In this document: positions 18,540-28,894 of the stretch, one piece after another
How positions within the stretch are numbered: the first letter of the stretch is position 1
Layout: each line of letters starts with the position of its first letter
Origin: Priapulus caudatus
Taxonomy: Eukaryota > Priapulida > Priapulimorpha > Priapulimorphida > Priapulidae
Assembly: GCF_000485595.1 (NCBI RefSeq)
Contig: NW_014577992.1
Span: 19,667-49,443 of the forward strand
Direction: 5' to 3'
Length of the DNA stretch: 29,777 nt
Notes under the pieces: generated by a model
What the model saw: only the letters and a program-made list of their open reading frames with translations
Told to the model about the DNA's origin: nothing
The model's database searches: none
Translations under genes and position numbers: made by a program

Positions 18540-18939
18540 GATAAAACCAGGGGGTGTCTGCCCAGGATCATCACCGGCGGTGATATAGGTTCCAGGGCGG
18601 TATAGTTGGCGGGGCGCTCAAGCAGCACGTGCGGCCAGAGATGGCAACAGACTAACTAGCGTAATTTGACGTTCGTCGTTGTAGGCTCGCCTGCCCACTA
18701 TGCGGGCCAGCTGTCTTGCACCTGGATAGACGAAGGTTGTCTCTTGTCTGTCTCTGCGGTCGTCTAATGTACAGGCTCTCTCGCCACTGGGCGCGAGAGG
18801 TGTGCGTCGCCTAAGCGGCGGACGTAGAAATGTATTTACAATATATAATATAATCTGACAATATAATAAATCAACCTGCAACCAGCTCTCAGTGTACGCT
18901 AATGCCCAACAACAATAGCGGTTTGAATAGTTGCGTGTG
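18540..18939 (-). pseudogene. Env-like C-terminal fragment, noisy copy beside the gap
   Basis: Homologous to 922-1300 but heavily disrupted by indels. The hydrophobic transmembrane segment is recognisable near 18840-18900. Truncated by the assembly gap at 18940. Confidence 0.35.
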
Positions 18940-18964
18940 NNNNNNNNNNNNNNNNNNNNNNNNN
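18940..18964. other. Assembly gap, 25 N
   Basis: Twenty-five consecutive N join an env-like block on the left to a gag/protease block on the right. The true distance is unknown. Confidence 1.
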
Positions 18965-19493
18965 ACCACCTCGCTATACTTTGAGTTGCAGCTTGATAAC
19001 TTAGCGGAATATGCGCAAAATACGCGTACACGGTTTTGGGCAAATCGAACACTGGCTCGGGTATTCAACTTCATGTGCCATAATTCTTGCCACCGCATTG
19101 AAGAAACAACTTCGCGCTTTTCGATATTCCCGATTCCATCGAATACATTCCGCTGTACCGATTCCTCTATTTCCTCCACGTTTTGATCAACGATTTTGAA
19201 TGGCACCACTTTTCGAAGTGCCCGATGCGCCCACATCGTCGACCATTCACCGATTGGCCCTGCCCGCAGAAGTTGGGTCTCAACCAAAATTGACCCGTGG
19301 TTTCCGCAACGATACACACTCGTCATTTCCGATTTGGTCTATACCCTCCACTTAGAAGTGCCTAGCCCCCGTCTGCCATTAAGGTCGACGATTTCCATTT
19401 TTGAACTGATGGCTTTACCATAGCACCCTTGTGCGCTGAACTTGTCATGGCTGACTGAAACTGACATGGTTTTTCATTTTCACCTACTGTATC

Positions 19494-19541
<48 letters not shown>

Positions 19542-20193
19542 TGGCCTCACTCACTACCATTGACTTCATTGATAGTCTACCAGGCTTCATATGCCGCGCC
19601 AACTCACAAGCTCTGGCATATGTCGTCTGTCTTGCTCAAGGACATTTTCGCTTATTTTAGCTGAAGAACACACTTTTCAATCAACTGATCCGAAATTTCT
19701 TCGTCAACATTCGGGAAGTTAAAAGAACTTTGCCTGGCACTAAAGACGTGACACACATTATCCACAGGTCTCTCTGCGAATCTGTCTTCATAGCGCGCTC
19801 ATTCAGCCTTTTAGTGCATAAAGTATCCATCCAAATGTGCGCTACAGCAGTGTGTATACACACATGGTGCCTGCGGAATTTCTCTCCCGTCCGCCATCTT
19901 ACTCTGGTTGAGCCTGCGACCAGGGTCTGTCAAGTGTACAAACAGGTTCTTTGTACTTCTGGCCCTGCCGTGCGCAGCAACAATGCCGTTTTGTGGCGCA
20001 ATTTACTACCCTTTTGCTGTCGAGAACTGAAAGCTACATGAAACAATTTCTTCAGTTTGCCAGGCTGTCCAACTTGGAAGCATGGCCTGTCATATCCGAA
20101 CGCTTACGACTCCATTCCAAAACTTATGGCTGCCCATTTCATGCAATCAAACGACTCTCCCAAGACTTTAACTTACCTCGTCGCCCAACCGGG
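18965..20193 (-). pseudogene. Gypsy gag-protease, noisy second copy
   Basis: Parallel to 22174-23336: the same gag and protease start with frequent one-base insertions, so no frame stays open long (longest 19326-18965, entering the gap). At its downstream end, next to the gap, the minus strand continues past the AAGTATA motif into a G-rich sequence resembling the pol start at 7795-7785. This copy therefore may not be broken at the 9-mer. It is interrupted by 47 C at 19495-19541, absent from the other copy. Confidence 0.7.
19495..19541. repeat. Homopolymer run of 47 C
   Basis: Lies inside the noisy gag copy at a point where the homologous copy (about 22675-22682) has no C run. Forty-seven identical bases inside coding-derived sequence is most simply an artefact (G runs on the opposite strand are typical of empty signal in two-colour sequencing). 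Confidence 0.9.
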
Positions 20194-20364
20194 GGTATGT
20201 CCTCGCACCTCGGCTCTATGCCGGCTCCACGGCTTAGTAAAAGGACTAATATTCAATAGCTGGTCGTATAATCAATCCATCTTTTATTTCTCTGTTAGAA
20301 CCGGGTGCCGGGCGCTTACCGTACAGCGGTAACTATTACTCTATTGAAAACCTAATACATTACA
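20194..20364 (-). repeat. Gypsy LTR, noisy second copy of the 5' LTR
   Basis: Nearly the same as 23337-23505 with added bases. It is followed by CG then ATTAT, the same flank as the other 5' LTR, so this is the same insertion duplicated along with its flank, not an independent one. Confidence 0.8.
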
Positions 20365-20694
20365 CGATTATTCCTTTTTAACTGTATTTTCATATGGCTT
20401 GCCTTTTTCCTTATTTACTTTTGTGTATTAATTTCTTAAGTGGAAATTTGTGTGTCACCTGGTTTTCCGATCCAGGTTTTTAGTTATTCCAAAATGATCG
20501 CGACCTCGTCGTGTGTTGTGGTTTGTAAAATAGAGTCTCATGGTGTACACGAAATCTCTACACTAGCACACCAGGCCGTAGTGGCGAATTAGTCGTGTAC
20601 TCGAATGAGGGGAGAGTGGAATGCACGCCATCTTCATGACTTACGTTAGCGCAACAATGTCGCTGGCCTCGTAGATGTGGTCAGCGACCCACAA
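20365..20694. repeat. Flank of gypsy insertion, noisy copy
   Basis: Matches 23506-23829. Contains the third, broken copy of the RGLATLLRY-type coding fragment (minus, about 20580-20680). Confidence 0.6.
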
Positions 20695-20822
20695 ATACAC
20701 CATCCCACAGTTATCCAGCCACAGCCTACACCATCCACAGCTACCCATCCCACAGCTACACCATCTTCAGACACCATCCACAGCTACACCCATCCACCAG
20801 CTCTCCATCCCACAGCCTTAGC
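20695..20822. repeat. 16-bp minisatellite, short copy
   Basis: About eight units of CCATCCCACAGCTACA. It ends abruptly against the env-like frame at about 20823, whereas the other copies run on into block D, so about 3 kb seems deleted or skipped here. Confidence 0.85.
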
Positions 20823-20825
20823 ACC

Positions 20826-21540
20826 ATATACCCAGCTCTGAGTTCGAAGCGTAGTACGCGTCGGCAGTGGCAATGCGTTTGCCATGTTTAACCGCTGCAA
20901 CTAAGTCATCGTATGCGACATCTAAGTCGGTATTTCTGTACATCTCCCGTAGGACAGTACTGTTAGGTATCAGCTGAGTGCCTCTACCAGCCTCCTGAAC
21001 CGCGAGCAGAGCATAGTAATCCGCCCAAATATAAGGGACTTCCTTAGGGACCATGGTCCCGACGGTCTCTAGTACCGGGAGCATCTCGGCGCCGCATTCA
21101 TGATGAAAGAAAGACGGGAGAGAAAAATACTTCGGCTCGCCTTTACATGCTGAATGCAGCGTAACGATCTGCTGATTCTGCAATGTCAAATTCGCGTACC
21201 TGTACCTGCGCCTTAGGGTGTGATTGACAACTCATCGACACGCGTACCGGGTTGGGGGACGTTATCAGCCAGCGCCCGTTCAGTAGGTACTGCGCTTTAG
21301 GGGTCGGTCGCGCATAAAATGTAACACGCTTAGTACACAGGACGGTTACGTCCGCTGTTATGTTTCGGAATAACGCCACAGGGCATGACGTGACCACTGA
21401 TATGGGATACACAGGTGATTTAACGTCGCACACCTGTTTACGCTTGCGCAAACATACTCGCAGTGCGCTTTTATCAGGTTGTATGTAGCTGACTCGATCA
21501 AGTGATATCCCAATATATTCCTGCGTAAAACTATAATGCG
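20826..21540 (-). pseudogene. Env-like glycoprotein ectodomain (longest copy)
   Basis: Two overlapping minus-strand frames, about 21540-21143 and 21189-20818, carry this copy; the change of frame near 21150-21189 is a break. The upstream frame has five regularly spaced Cys, one sequon (NIT) and a YLLNGRWL segment; the downstream frame has LHSACKGEPKYF, a proline-rich segment and a charged helix. In the shorter copies (922-1402, 2180-2694) the same region continues into a transmembrane segment. Cys-containing strands, a late Gly/Cys motif and a helix before a single membrane anchor are how the membrane subunit of errantivirus-type or other retroelement envelopes is laid out. No fusion peptide, furin site or signal peptide was identified. 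The 3' end is lost at the minisatellite junction. The assignment is by pattern only; another secreted or membrane protein is possible. Confidence 0.4.
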
Positions 21541-21545
21541 CAGCG

Positions 21546-21617
21546 GCCGTGATCGTATAGTGGTTAGTACCTTGCGTTGTGGCCGGAATAACCCAGATTC
21601 GAATCCTAGTCACGGCA
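21546..21617 (+). tRNA. tRNA-His-like sequence (GTG anticodon)
   Basis: A 72-base sequence with a perfect 7-bp acceptor stem (GCCGTGA/TCACGGC), an A-box-like TATAGTGGTTAG, anticodon loop TTGTGGC (anticodon GTG, His) and a B box GATTCGAATCC. The anticodon stem has one mismatch and the T stem two, so it is degenerate or poorly sequenced. It is followed directly by CCA (21618-21620), which eukaryotic tRNA genes do not encode. Read on the minus strand, TGGTGCCGTGAC at 21620-21609 is what a primer binding site for tRNA-His would look like. A noisy copy lies at 28301-28382. It may be a tRNA gene, a tRNA pseudogene, or a tRNA captured by a retroelement. Confidence 0.6.
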
Positions 21618-21620
21618 CCA

Positions 21621-22104
21621 AATGTAACCTTGTACTTAATCGAGGTAGGCAGCGGGTAGGGATAAAGGATAGTAGTTGTGCAAGGCGTAAAGCAAACACG
21701 AACTAATAGCGTAACGTACCACAAGCGACTGTATTGTTAGCCATAGCGAATGACAAACGTACAACAAGTAGCGTACAACAAGTATAGCGTGGGAGGGCAG
21801 AACACCGGGAGGGAGAGTTCCGAGTTCCCTGTGCCTGGGTGCGGCTATCCTTATATACTAAGGCGATCTTTGTGCCCGACATCCGGGCATTATCTCGTTA
21901 CCTCTTGGATTTCGCCAGGCTCCCGTTCTGCCGAACGCTTCGTGCGTGGGCTGCGGTTTATGATGCGGCGTGCCACGTACCCCGCTCTCCGCTCTCTAAG
22001 TGACTATTCTATGTAGTCAGTTATTTAACACCTTTTGCATCGCTGCCAGCTGTCGCCCGCTCTGCTCACTCGGCCTAAGTAATGAGCTCGAGCGCAGCAG
22101 CGCT
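21621..22104. repeat. Upstream part of env-like block; no gene seen
   Basis: Repeated at about 28383-28890. On the minus strand it would precede the tRNA-like/primer-site sequence and begins (plus strand) with TGTAACCTTG, so it could be an LTR ending in CA, but no second copy with that sequence was found at the other end of any env-like block. Confidence 0.4.
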
Positions 22105-22123
22105 ACATATCTATATATCTATC

Positions 22124-22173
<50 letters not shown>
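22105..22173. repeat. (TATC)n microsatellite
   Basis: About 17 units with few interruptions, between the env-like block and the broken gypsy 5' half. The homologous site at 28895-29185 is much longer and less regular. Confidence 0.95.
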
Positions 22174-23336
22174 CGTATACTTTTAGTTGCAGCTTTGATG
22201 AACTTAGCGGAATATGCGCAAAATCACGGTCGTACACGGTTTTGGGCAAAATCGAAACACTGGCTCCGGTATCAACTTTCATGGGCAAATTCTTGCCACC
22301 GCATTGAAGAACAACTTCGAAGCTTTTCGATATTCCCGATTCCATCGAATACATTCCGTGTACCGATTCCTCTATTTCCTCCACGTATTTGATCAACGAT
22401 TTTGAATGGCACACTTTTTCGAAGTGCCCGATGCGCCCACATCTTCGACATTCCACCGATTTGGCTGGAGAAGTTGGGTCTCAACCAAAATGACCCCGTT
22501 TTCCGCAACGATAACACTCGTCATTCCGATTTGGTCGACTACCTCCACTAGAGTGCCTAGCCCCGTCTGCACTAGGTCGACGATTTCCCTTTTTGAACCT
22601 GGATGGCTTACCATAGCCACCCTTGTGCGCTGAACTTTTCATGGCTGACTGAAACTGAATGGTTTCATTTTCACTACTCGTGGCCTCACTACTACCCATT
22701 GACTTCATCTGATAGTCTACAGCTTCATATGCACGCGCCAACTCACAAGCTCTGGCTAATGTCAGTCTGTCTTGCTCAAGACATTTTCGCCTTAGTTTAG
22801 CTGAAGAACACCTTTCAATCAACTGATCCCGAATTTCTTCGTCAACATTCGGGAAGTTACAGAACTTTGCCTGGGCACAAAGACGTGACACAAATTTATC
22901 CACAGTCTCTCTGGAATCCTGAGTCAATCCACGGAAAACATGTCTTTCATAGGGCTCATTCACCTTAGTGATAAAGTATCCATCCAATGTGCGTACAGCA
23001 TGTGTATACACACATGGTGCCTGCGGGATTTCTCTCCCGTCCGCATCTACTCTGGTTGAGCCTGGACCAGGCAGGGTCTGTCAAAGTGTCAAACAGTTCT
23101 TGTACTTCTGGCCCTGCCGTGCGCAGCAACAATGCCCGTTTTTGTGGCGCATTTACTACCGCTTTTGCGTCGAGAAACTGAAAGTACTGGAACAATTTCT
23201 TCCATTTGGCCCAGCGTGGTCCCAACTTGGAAGCATGGCCTGTCATATCGAGCGGCCTTACGACTCCAATTTCCAAACTTATGGCTGCCATTATGCATCA
23301 AACGACTCTCCAAGACTTTAACTACCTCGTCGCCAC
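22174..23336 (-). pseudogene. Gypsy gag and protease start (5' half)
   Basis: On the minus strand: frame 23291-22965 opens gag with a capsid-like WAKWKKLFQYF segment; frame 23011-22481 continues with a helical capsid region (LTQDSRETVDKFVSRL) and a first CCHC-type knuckle start (CYRCGKRGHFG); frame 22456-22174 has a complete knuckle CRRCGRIGHFEKVC and then the aspartic protease active site VDTGAS. At least two frame changes separate these pieces, so gag is not translatable as it stands. The fragment ends in AAGTATACG at 22182-22174, the same 9-mer at which the pol half begins (7803-7795). Beyond it is microsatellite, not pol. Confidence 0.8.
23325..23336 (-). other. Candidate primer binding site of the gypsy element
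   Basis: The minus strand immediately after the 5' LTR reads GTGGCGACGAGG. Position fits a tRNA primer site; I could not assign the tRNA. Confidence 0.4.
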
Positions 23337-23505
23337 CGTTATGTCCTCGCACCTCGGCTCTATGCCCGGCTCACGGCCTTAGTAAAGGACTAATATTCAA
23401 TAGCTGGTCGTATAATCATCCATCTTTTATTTCTCTGTTAGAACCGGGTGGCGGCGCTACCGTACAGCGGTAACTATTACTCTATTGAAAACCTAATACA
23501 TTACA
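23337..23505 (-). repeat. Gypsy 5' LTR
   Basis: A 169-bp LTR. Compared with the 3' LTR (4332-4508) it lacks an 8-base insertion, has two internal substitutions and one changed terminal base (minus strand ends ATAACG rather than ATAACA). The outer flank is ATTAT at 23506-23510, identical to the outer flank of the 3' LTR. Confidence 0.85.
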
Positions 23506-23829
23506 ATTATCCTTTTAACCTGTATTTTAATATGGCTTGCCTTTTTCCTTATTTGATTTTGTGTATTAATTTCTTAAGTGGAATTTGTGTGTCACCTGGT
23601 TTTCCGATCCAGGTTTTTAGTTATTCCAAAATGGTCGCGCCTCGTCGTGTGTTGTGGTTTGTAAAATAGAGTCTATGGTGTAACCGAAATCTCTACACTA
23701 GCAACACCCAAGGCCGTAGTGGACGAATTAGGTCGTAGTACTCGATGAGGGAGAGAGGAATGCGACCATCTTCATGACTTACGTAGCGCAACAATGTCGC
23801 TAGGCCTCGTGATGTGGTCAGTCGACCCA
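23506..23829. repeat. Flank of gypsy insertion with possible coding fragment
   Basis: Begins with the target duplication. The minus-strand frame 23818-23693 reads RGLATLLRYVSHEDGRIPLS and then stops, matching 11840-11984. GTAAGT inside it could be a splice donor after LLRY. No known protein. The rest, 23511-23690, is AT-rich and unassigned. Confidence 0.4.
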
Positions 23830-24510
23830 CAAATACACCATCCCACAGCTACCCCAGCCCACAGCTACACCATCCCACAGCTACACCATCCCACAGCTAC
23901 ACCATCCCACAGCTACACCATCCCACAGCTACACCATCCCACAGCTACACCATGCCCACAGCTACATCATCCCGGTCCTACACGCATGCCGCACAGCTAC
24001 ACCATCCGCACAGCTTAGCACCATCCTTACAGCTACACCATCCACAGTTACATCATCCCACAGCTGACGCCCGCATCCACCAGCTACACCATCTTACCAG
24101 CTACATCCTCCCACAGTACAACCATCTACAGCTACACGCATCGCACCAGTTACAAACCCAATCCGCACAAGTTACACCTTGCCCAAGCTACACCATCCCC
24201 ACAGCCCACCAGTCCCACAGCTACCATCGCCACAGCTACACCATCTTAACAGGCTAGCACAGTCTCACAGTTACACCATCCACAGCTACCCATCCACAGC
24301 TACACCATCTTACAGTAACACCATCCCACAGCTACCGCATCCCACAGCTTGACCCAACCACGCTACACCAATCCCACAGCTACTCATCCAGCAGCTACAC
24401 CATCCCACAGCTACAACCATCCGCGCCGCGCCTAACACCATCCCACAGCTACACACACCACAAGTTACAGTCATCCACAGCTACACCATCCCATAGTTAC
24501 ACCAAGCTGC
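23830..24510. repeat. 16-bp minisatellite, long copy
   Basis: About 42 units. The first seven or so (23845-23950) are nearly perfect CCATCCCACAGCTACA, after which indels accumulate. Confidence 0.95.
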
Positions 24511-24565
24511 TGCCTGGCACTGCCGTCCTGTGTGAACCGCGCGTCTGTATTGTGTTTTGCCGTAG

Positions 24566-24734
24566 TTTGCATATACGGTAACCTCTAATCGGCCGGTGTC
24601 GTAGAGTTTGACCAGGAACCTCCCATTATTGTCACCCCATTACGCGCCAATTACGTGCAGTATAAAATATTAGGTGAAGGGGCCAGACAAGTGGCGTATA
24701 ATACGTACTCATGCGATGGCTCCACAGGGCCAAT
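24566..24734 (+). other. Candidate exon, noisy second copy
   Basis: Homologous to 12758-12919 with acceptor TTTTGCCGTAG and donor GTAAGT kept. About seven extra bases destroy the frames. Confidence 0.3.
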
Positions 24735-24957
24735 GTAAGTTTAAAAAGTCGATTTTATTACATTCTTTTATGTAATACAGTATATATAAAAGATGATTTA
24801 ATTATTTATAAAAAACAGCAATATTAGTACATATAGTACGTTGGTAAGAAAGTTTGTTGGTATCTTTGGAATGTCATCTCATTTAACTTTGCCATTATAG
24901 ATTTGATCATTTTACGACCCCTGCATTCACTGGAACCTAACCCTGTCGTAAACGGGA

Positions 24958-25150
24958 GTACACACAACACACAGCACGACAAAACAACCCCCTCCCAACA
25001 CTGGGAGACGCACACACCAGCGCCGGCCACACACTACACAACACCCCCACGACACACACACACACACACCACACAGCACACACCACACAACACACACACT
25101 CATACACAGCACACCACACACAGCACACACACACACACACCACACAACGA
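24958..25150. repeat. (CA)n microsatellite of block D, copy 2
   Basis: CA-rich tract with frequent CACCACA interruptions, homologous to 13135-13318. Confidence 0.9.
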
Positions 25151-26204
25151 TTCCACAAAAATGGAATATGAATCAAGGAGCGAATAAAAACACAGTGGCG
25201 TTAACATCATTATTCTCGAGGGTTGAATCGCCGCAGCTTTTTTAAATAAAGGCTAATAAAGATATCGAACTAACTTCACCGATAATTGATCTTGATCTAA
25301 GCCTCTGAACCGGTAGTGTTCCTTTGGTATGGTGCAGCATTAATATTGTATAGTTGACTCTAGTAACACTCTAGGTAGGCTAAAGTTTACCGGCAGAACT
25401 AGTCGTATGAATCTTGCGCGTAAACTGACGTGGCCGCCAATGAGCGCCCACGCTTACAACAGATGGGTAGCGCCCGACGTTGATCAGAAGAGAAGTTGCT
25501 ATCTAAGCCTGTTAACGCCTCGTAATATTTGTGTTCAACGTCCCAATTAGACTATGTCTGACGAAAGAGAGCAAGTTGATTAAATCTGGAACAAAATAAA
25601 GTCGCAAACATTCACTGGTAGTGAACGTTGAAGTGTAGCAATTAAATTAGGCGCCTTTAGTGTATATCTCTACAGTTGGGCAAACGTTCAGACTAATGTG
25701 TATAGGCCTACCTAGTAAAAGTAAACGAATATATAGCTATAGCGTCATAGTATAAAGCATAAAATATGAGGCAATAAACTACGCTAGCGTGACATGCGGA
25801 CCAGTGATGCTGAGCGCCGCCGAAGGATTAAAGGACACTTTGGTGCTTTCAATCACAGCCTACGCGCCACCTCGTCTATTATAATGTGTATAATCGGTGG
25901 TGACCCATTAGACCGCCAATTGGCCGATCTCAAGGAATCAGGGCATTCTGCTATGTTAGAACCGGTTTTGTCCTCCATAGAGTTTGCACAAAACCGAAAT
26001 AACACGCTGGTTAGCCGAACCTGCGCTAGCGTCCTTCTGTGTGCATGTTTCGCATATTCCGTATCGAATAAGGCCCGCCTTCTTCGTTGGATGGACAGGA
26101 ATGGGGTCGTCACCGACATGACCAGTTACTGTACCTACTGTCTTGCATCCGCCCAGCCTGTTTACTTTTCGTAAAATAATGAAAGGCCCGGCCTGATGCA
26201 ATTT
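25151..26204 (+). repeat. Block D, second copy, without the MITE
   Basis: Matches 13319-14867 except that the 513-bp hAT MITE is absent at about 25745. A plus-strand frame of 126 codons is open at 25794-26174 (starts MRTSDAERRRRIKGHFGAFN). It has no recognised domain and its counterpart in the other copy is broken, so I do not call it a gene. Confidence 0.5.
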
Positions 26205-26870
26205 CGCATGCGAAGTCGGAAATTTTCGGGGCATTTTTCACTCCTTCGGAAGTGAACGAGTGCGTCTTCATGTAACATTGCAAGTTGTGTTCACTGTGAA
26301 ATTGAGAATTTTTTGAGAAGTTATTAGAGCGCTGGTTAAGACTGTAGAACTTATGTAGTGTTTACTGAACTGAAAAGCCGGAAAAGTACCCATGTTAAGC
26401 AGAAGAATATGACCAGACTATTGCCTATGTGATGATGATTTATGGGATCTGCCGAATCTGTGGACTGCGAATGTGTGAAACTGATGCTCAACCAGAACCT
26501 TATACTGTTAGACGTGTTAATGTACATTCAGAGTCACAGTAGTAAGGTTAATTTCTGACATTTGCGAAATGTGTCTTTATGTATCTTGTATCGGCATGAT
26601 CGTATTATGTCTTAATGTGTCATAGTTTGTATGCATATCTTTATGTCTTTGGCGCAACTTTATGTTCTTATGGAATGTCAGAAATGGGATCGTAACTCAA
26701 GATCGTTTTAGTTTGTAATCTATTTCAGACATTGACTGTGATCATAAAACGAGCCTCTCTATCTATCTAATCGGGTGGGAGTGCGAGATGTTCTTGTGCT
26801 TCGTAGGCCGGCACTAATTCCAATGTCTCTTGAAACGACTGAGGAGGGCCTGGCGATGGAAGAATATACG
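26205..26870. repeat. Repeat block C, copy 3 (noisy)
   Basis: Homologous to 1403-2020 and, as there, continues directly into the env-like block on its right. Confidence 0.6.
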
Positions 26871-28290
26871 CGGGCGCTGCAGTGTGACGTTGGCATGCAA
26901 GACACAATACAATTATGCGCAGGATAGAACTTAGCTGTCCGTGAACCGATAATGAGGAGAACCTGTAGGTACGCGTGAGCGACAAACGCGGTCGAGTTGT
27001 TGGCACCGTTCTCGTTATCCCGGCTTTCCCTTCACGGCCATGGTCCCATTTACGGTCCGATACAACGCAGGAGGTGGTTGCAGATCACACCGGCCGCTGA
27101 GGTATATAGGTGCCAGAGCGTATAGTGTGGCGGTGGGCTCAAGCGGACGTTGACGGCAGGAATGTGGCGCGACAGCGGGTCACTTCACGCTCGTCGTTAG
27201 GCTGATGCCAGCTATGCGGGCCAGCTTTGTTACGTCTGATAGAGCGCCGAATCACGCAAGTTACTCTCTGCGCCGTCATCAGGTGTCTCGCGTGCTGTGC
27301 GTCTTGGTCGTCTACATAGTCAGGGCTCATCTCGCCGACTGGGCGGAGAGCGTGGTGGCCGTCGCAAAGGCGGCGGACGCGGGTAATGTATCGTTACACG
27401 TATAATGATGATAAGACAGAGCAATAAATTAATCACTTGCAATCAGCAGTGTTGCTAAAGGCCAACGCAGAATGGACGGTTTGTATAAAGTTTGAGGTGA
27501 TACTCCAGCTTCTGAGTTCGACAGCGTAAGTTACGCGTCGCAAGTCGGGCAAATGCGTTGCCATGTTTAACGCGCCTGCGCAAAACTAAGTCATCGTATG
27601 CGACATGCTAAGTCGGTTGCTGTACAATTCTCCGTCGTGACAGGACTGCTTTCGCTATCAGGCTGAGGCTTGCTACGAGCCTCCGGAACCGGGGCGGGAA
27701 GGCATAGTAATCCGCACCAAATATAAGGGACTTCGCTTAGGGACCATGTTCCCGACGGTGACCTGTCTCAGTAGCCGGGCGAGCATACTTCGGGCGCGCG
27801 CATTCATGATGAAAGAAAGACGGAGAGAAAAATACTTGCGTCTGGGCTTTAACATGCTGAGATGCAGCGTAACGAGTCTGCTGAATTCACAAATGTCAAA
27901 TTTCGCGGGTTACCGTACCGTGCGCTTAGGGCGTGTGATTGAACCAACTTATTCGACACGCGTACTACGGGTGCGGGGGACGTTATCAGGCCCAACACGG
28001 TCGTTCAGCAGGTACTGCGGCTTTAGGAGTCGGTCGCGCATAAAAATGTACAGCACGATTTGTCAAGTGGCCGGGGGGTTACGTGATCCGCTGTTATGTT
28101 CGAATAACGCACAGGGCTATGACGTAACGACTGATATGGGATACACAGGTGATTTACGTCGCACACCTGGTTTACGCTTGTTGTTGCGCAAACATACTCG
28201 CACCGCTTTTCCATAAATCGTTTGTATGTAGGCTGACGGTCGACAAGTATATCCCAATTATCTGCGTGAAGAGAGCGTATAGCAGGATAC
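26871..28290 (-). pseudogene. Env-like block, noisy near full-length copy
   Basis: Covers in order the non-coding part, C-terminal tail, membrane segment and ectodomain regions seen separately at 2021-2694 and 20826-21540. It is the only copy in which both parts are contiguous, which links them as one unit. Indels every 10-20 bases leave no long frame, so nothing can be said about its coding state. Confidence 0.4.
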
Positions 28291-28300
28291 GCGCAGGCGG

Positions 28301-28382
28301 GCCGTGGACATCGCTAGAGTGGTTAGTATCTTGGCGTTGCTGGCCCTGCAAGATACTCACGGTTCGGAACCCGGGTCACGGG
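28301..28382 (+). tRNA. tRNA-His-like sequence, degraded or noisy copy
   Basis: Homologous to 21546-21617 with about ten extra bases. GCCGTG start, AGTGGTTAGTA and GGTTCGGAACCCGGGTCACGG are recognisable. The CCA after the acceptor stem is not seen here. Not expected to be functional as written. Confidence 0.35.
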
Positions 28383-28890
28383 TCAGAGAATGTACGTACT
28401 TAATCAAAGTATGGCGTCAGCGGGTCAGGGGTAAGGGCAGTATAGGTGTGTGCAAGACGTAAAGCAAACACCGAACTAATGAGACTTAACGTACGACAAG
28501 CGACTCGAGTATTGTTAGCCATAGCGAATGACAAACGTACAACAAGTAGCGTACAACAATATAGCGTGCAGGGGCAGAACACCGGGAGGGGAGAAGTTCG
28601 CGAGGTCCGTGTGCCTGGGTGGCGGCCTATCCTTATTATACTAAGGCGATCCTTGTGCCGAGATATCGGGCATTCATCGGTCGTACCTGTCTTGGTTCCG
28701 CCAGCTCCCGTACTGCTGAACGCTTCGGTGCGGTGGGTCTGCGGTTTATGATGCGCTGCGTGCCACGTACCCCGCCTCCGCTGTCTCTAAGTGACGCATT
28801 TCTATCTAGTCGTTATTCAACACATTTGCATCGGCTGCAGCTGTCGGCCCGCTCGCTCACTCGGCCTAAGTATGAGCTCGAGCGCAGGCA
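28383..28890. repeat. Upstream part of env-like block, noisy copy
   Basis: Homologous to 21621-22104. No gene seen. Confidence 0.5.
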
Positions 28891-28894
28891 GCGC

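Noticed and set aside
19362-19660. Poly-Gly/poly-Pro ORFs
   Set aside because: They are produced by the 47-C run, itself probably an artefact.
23830-24510. CRISPR-like array
   Set aside because: Units are directly tandem with no spacers, in a eukaryotic context.
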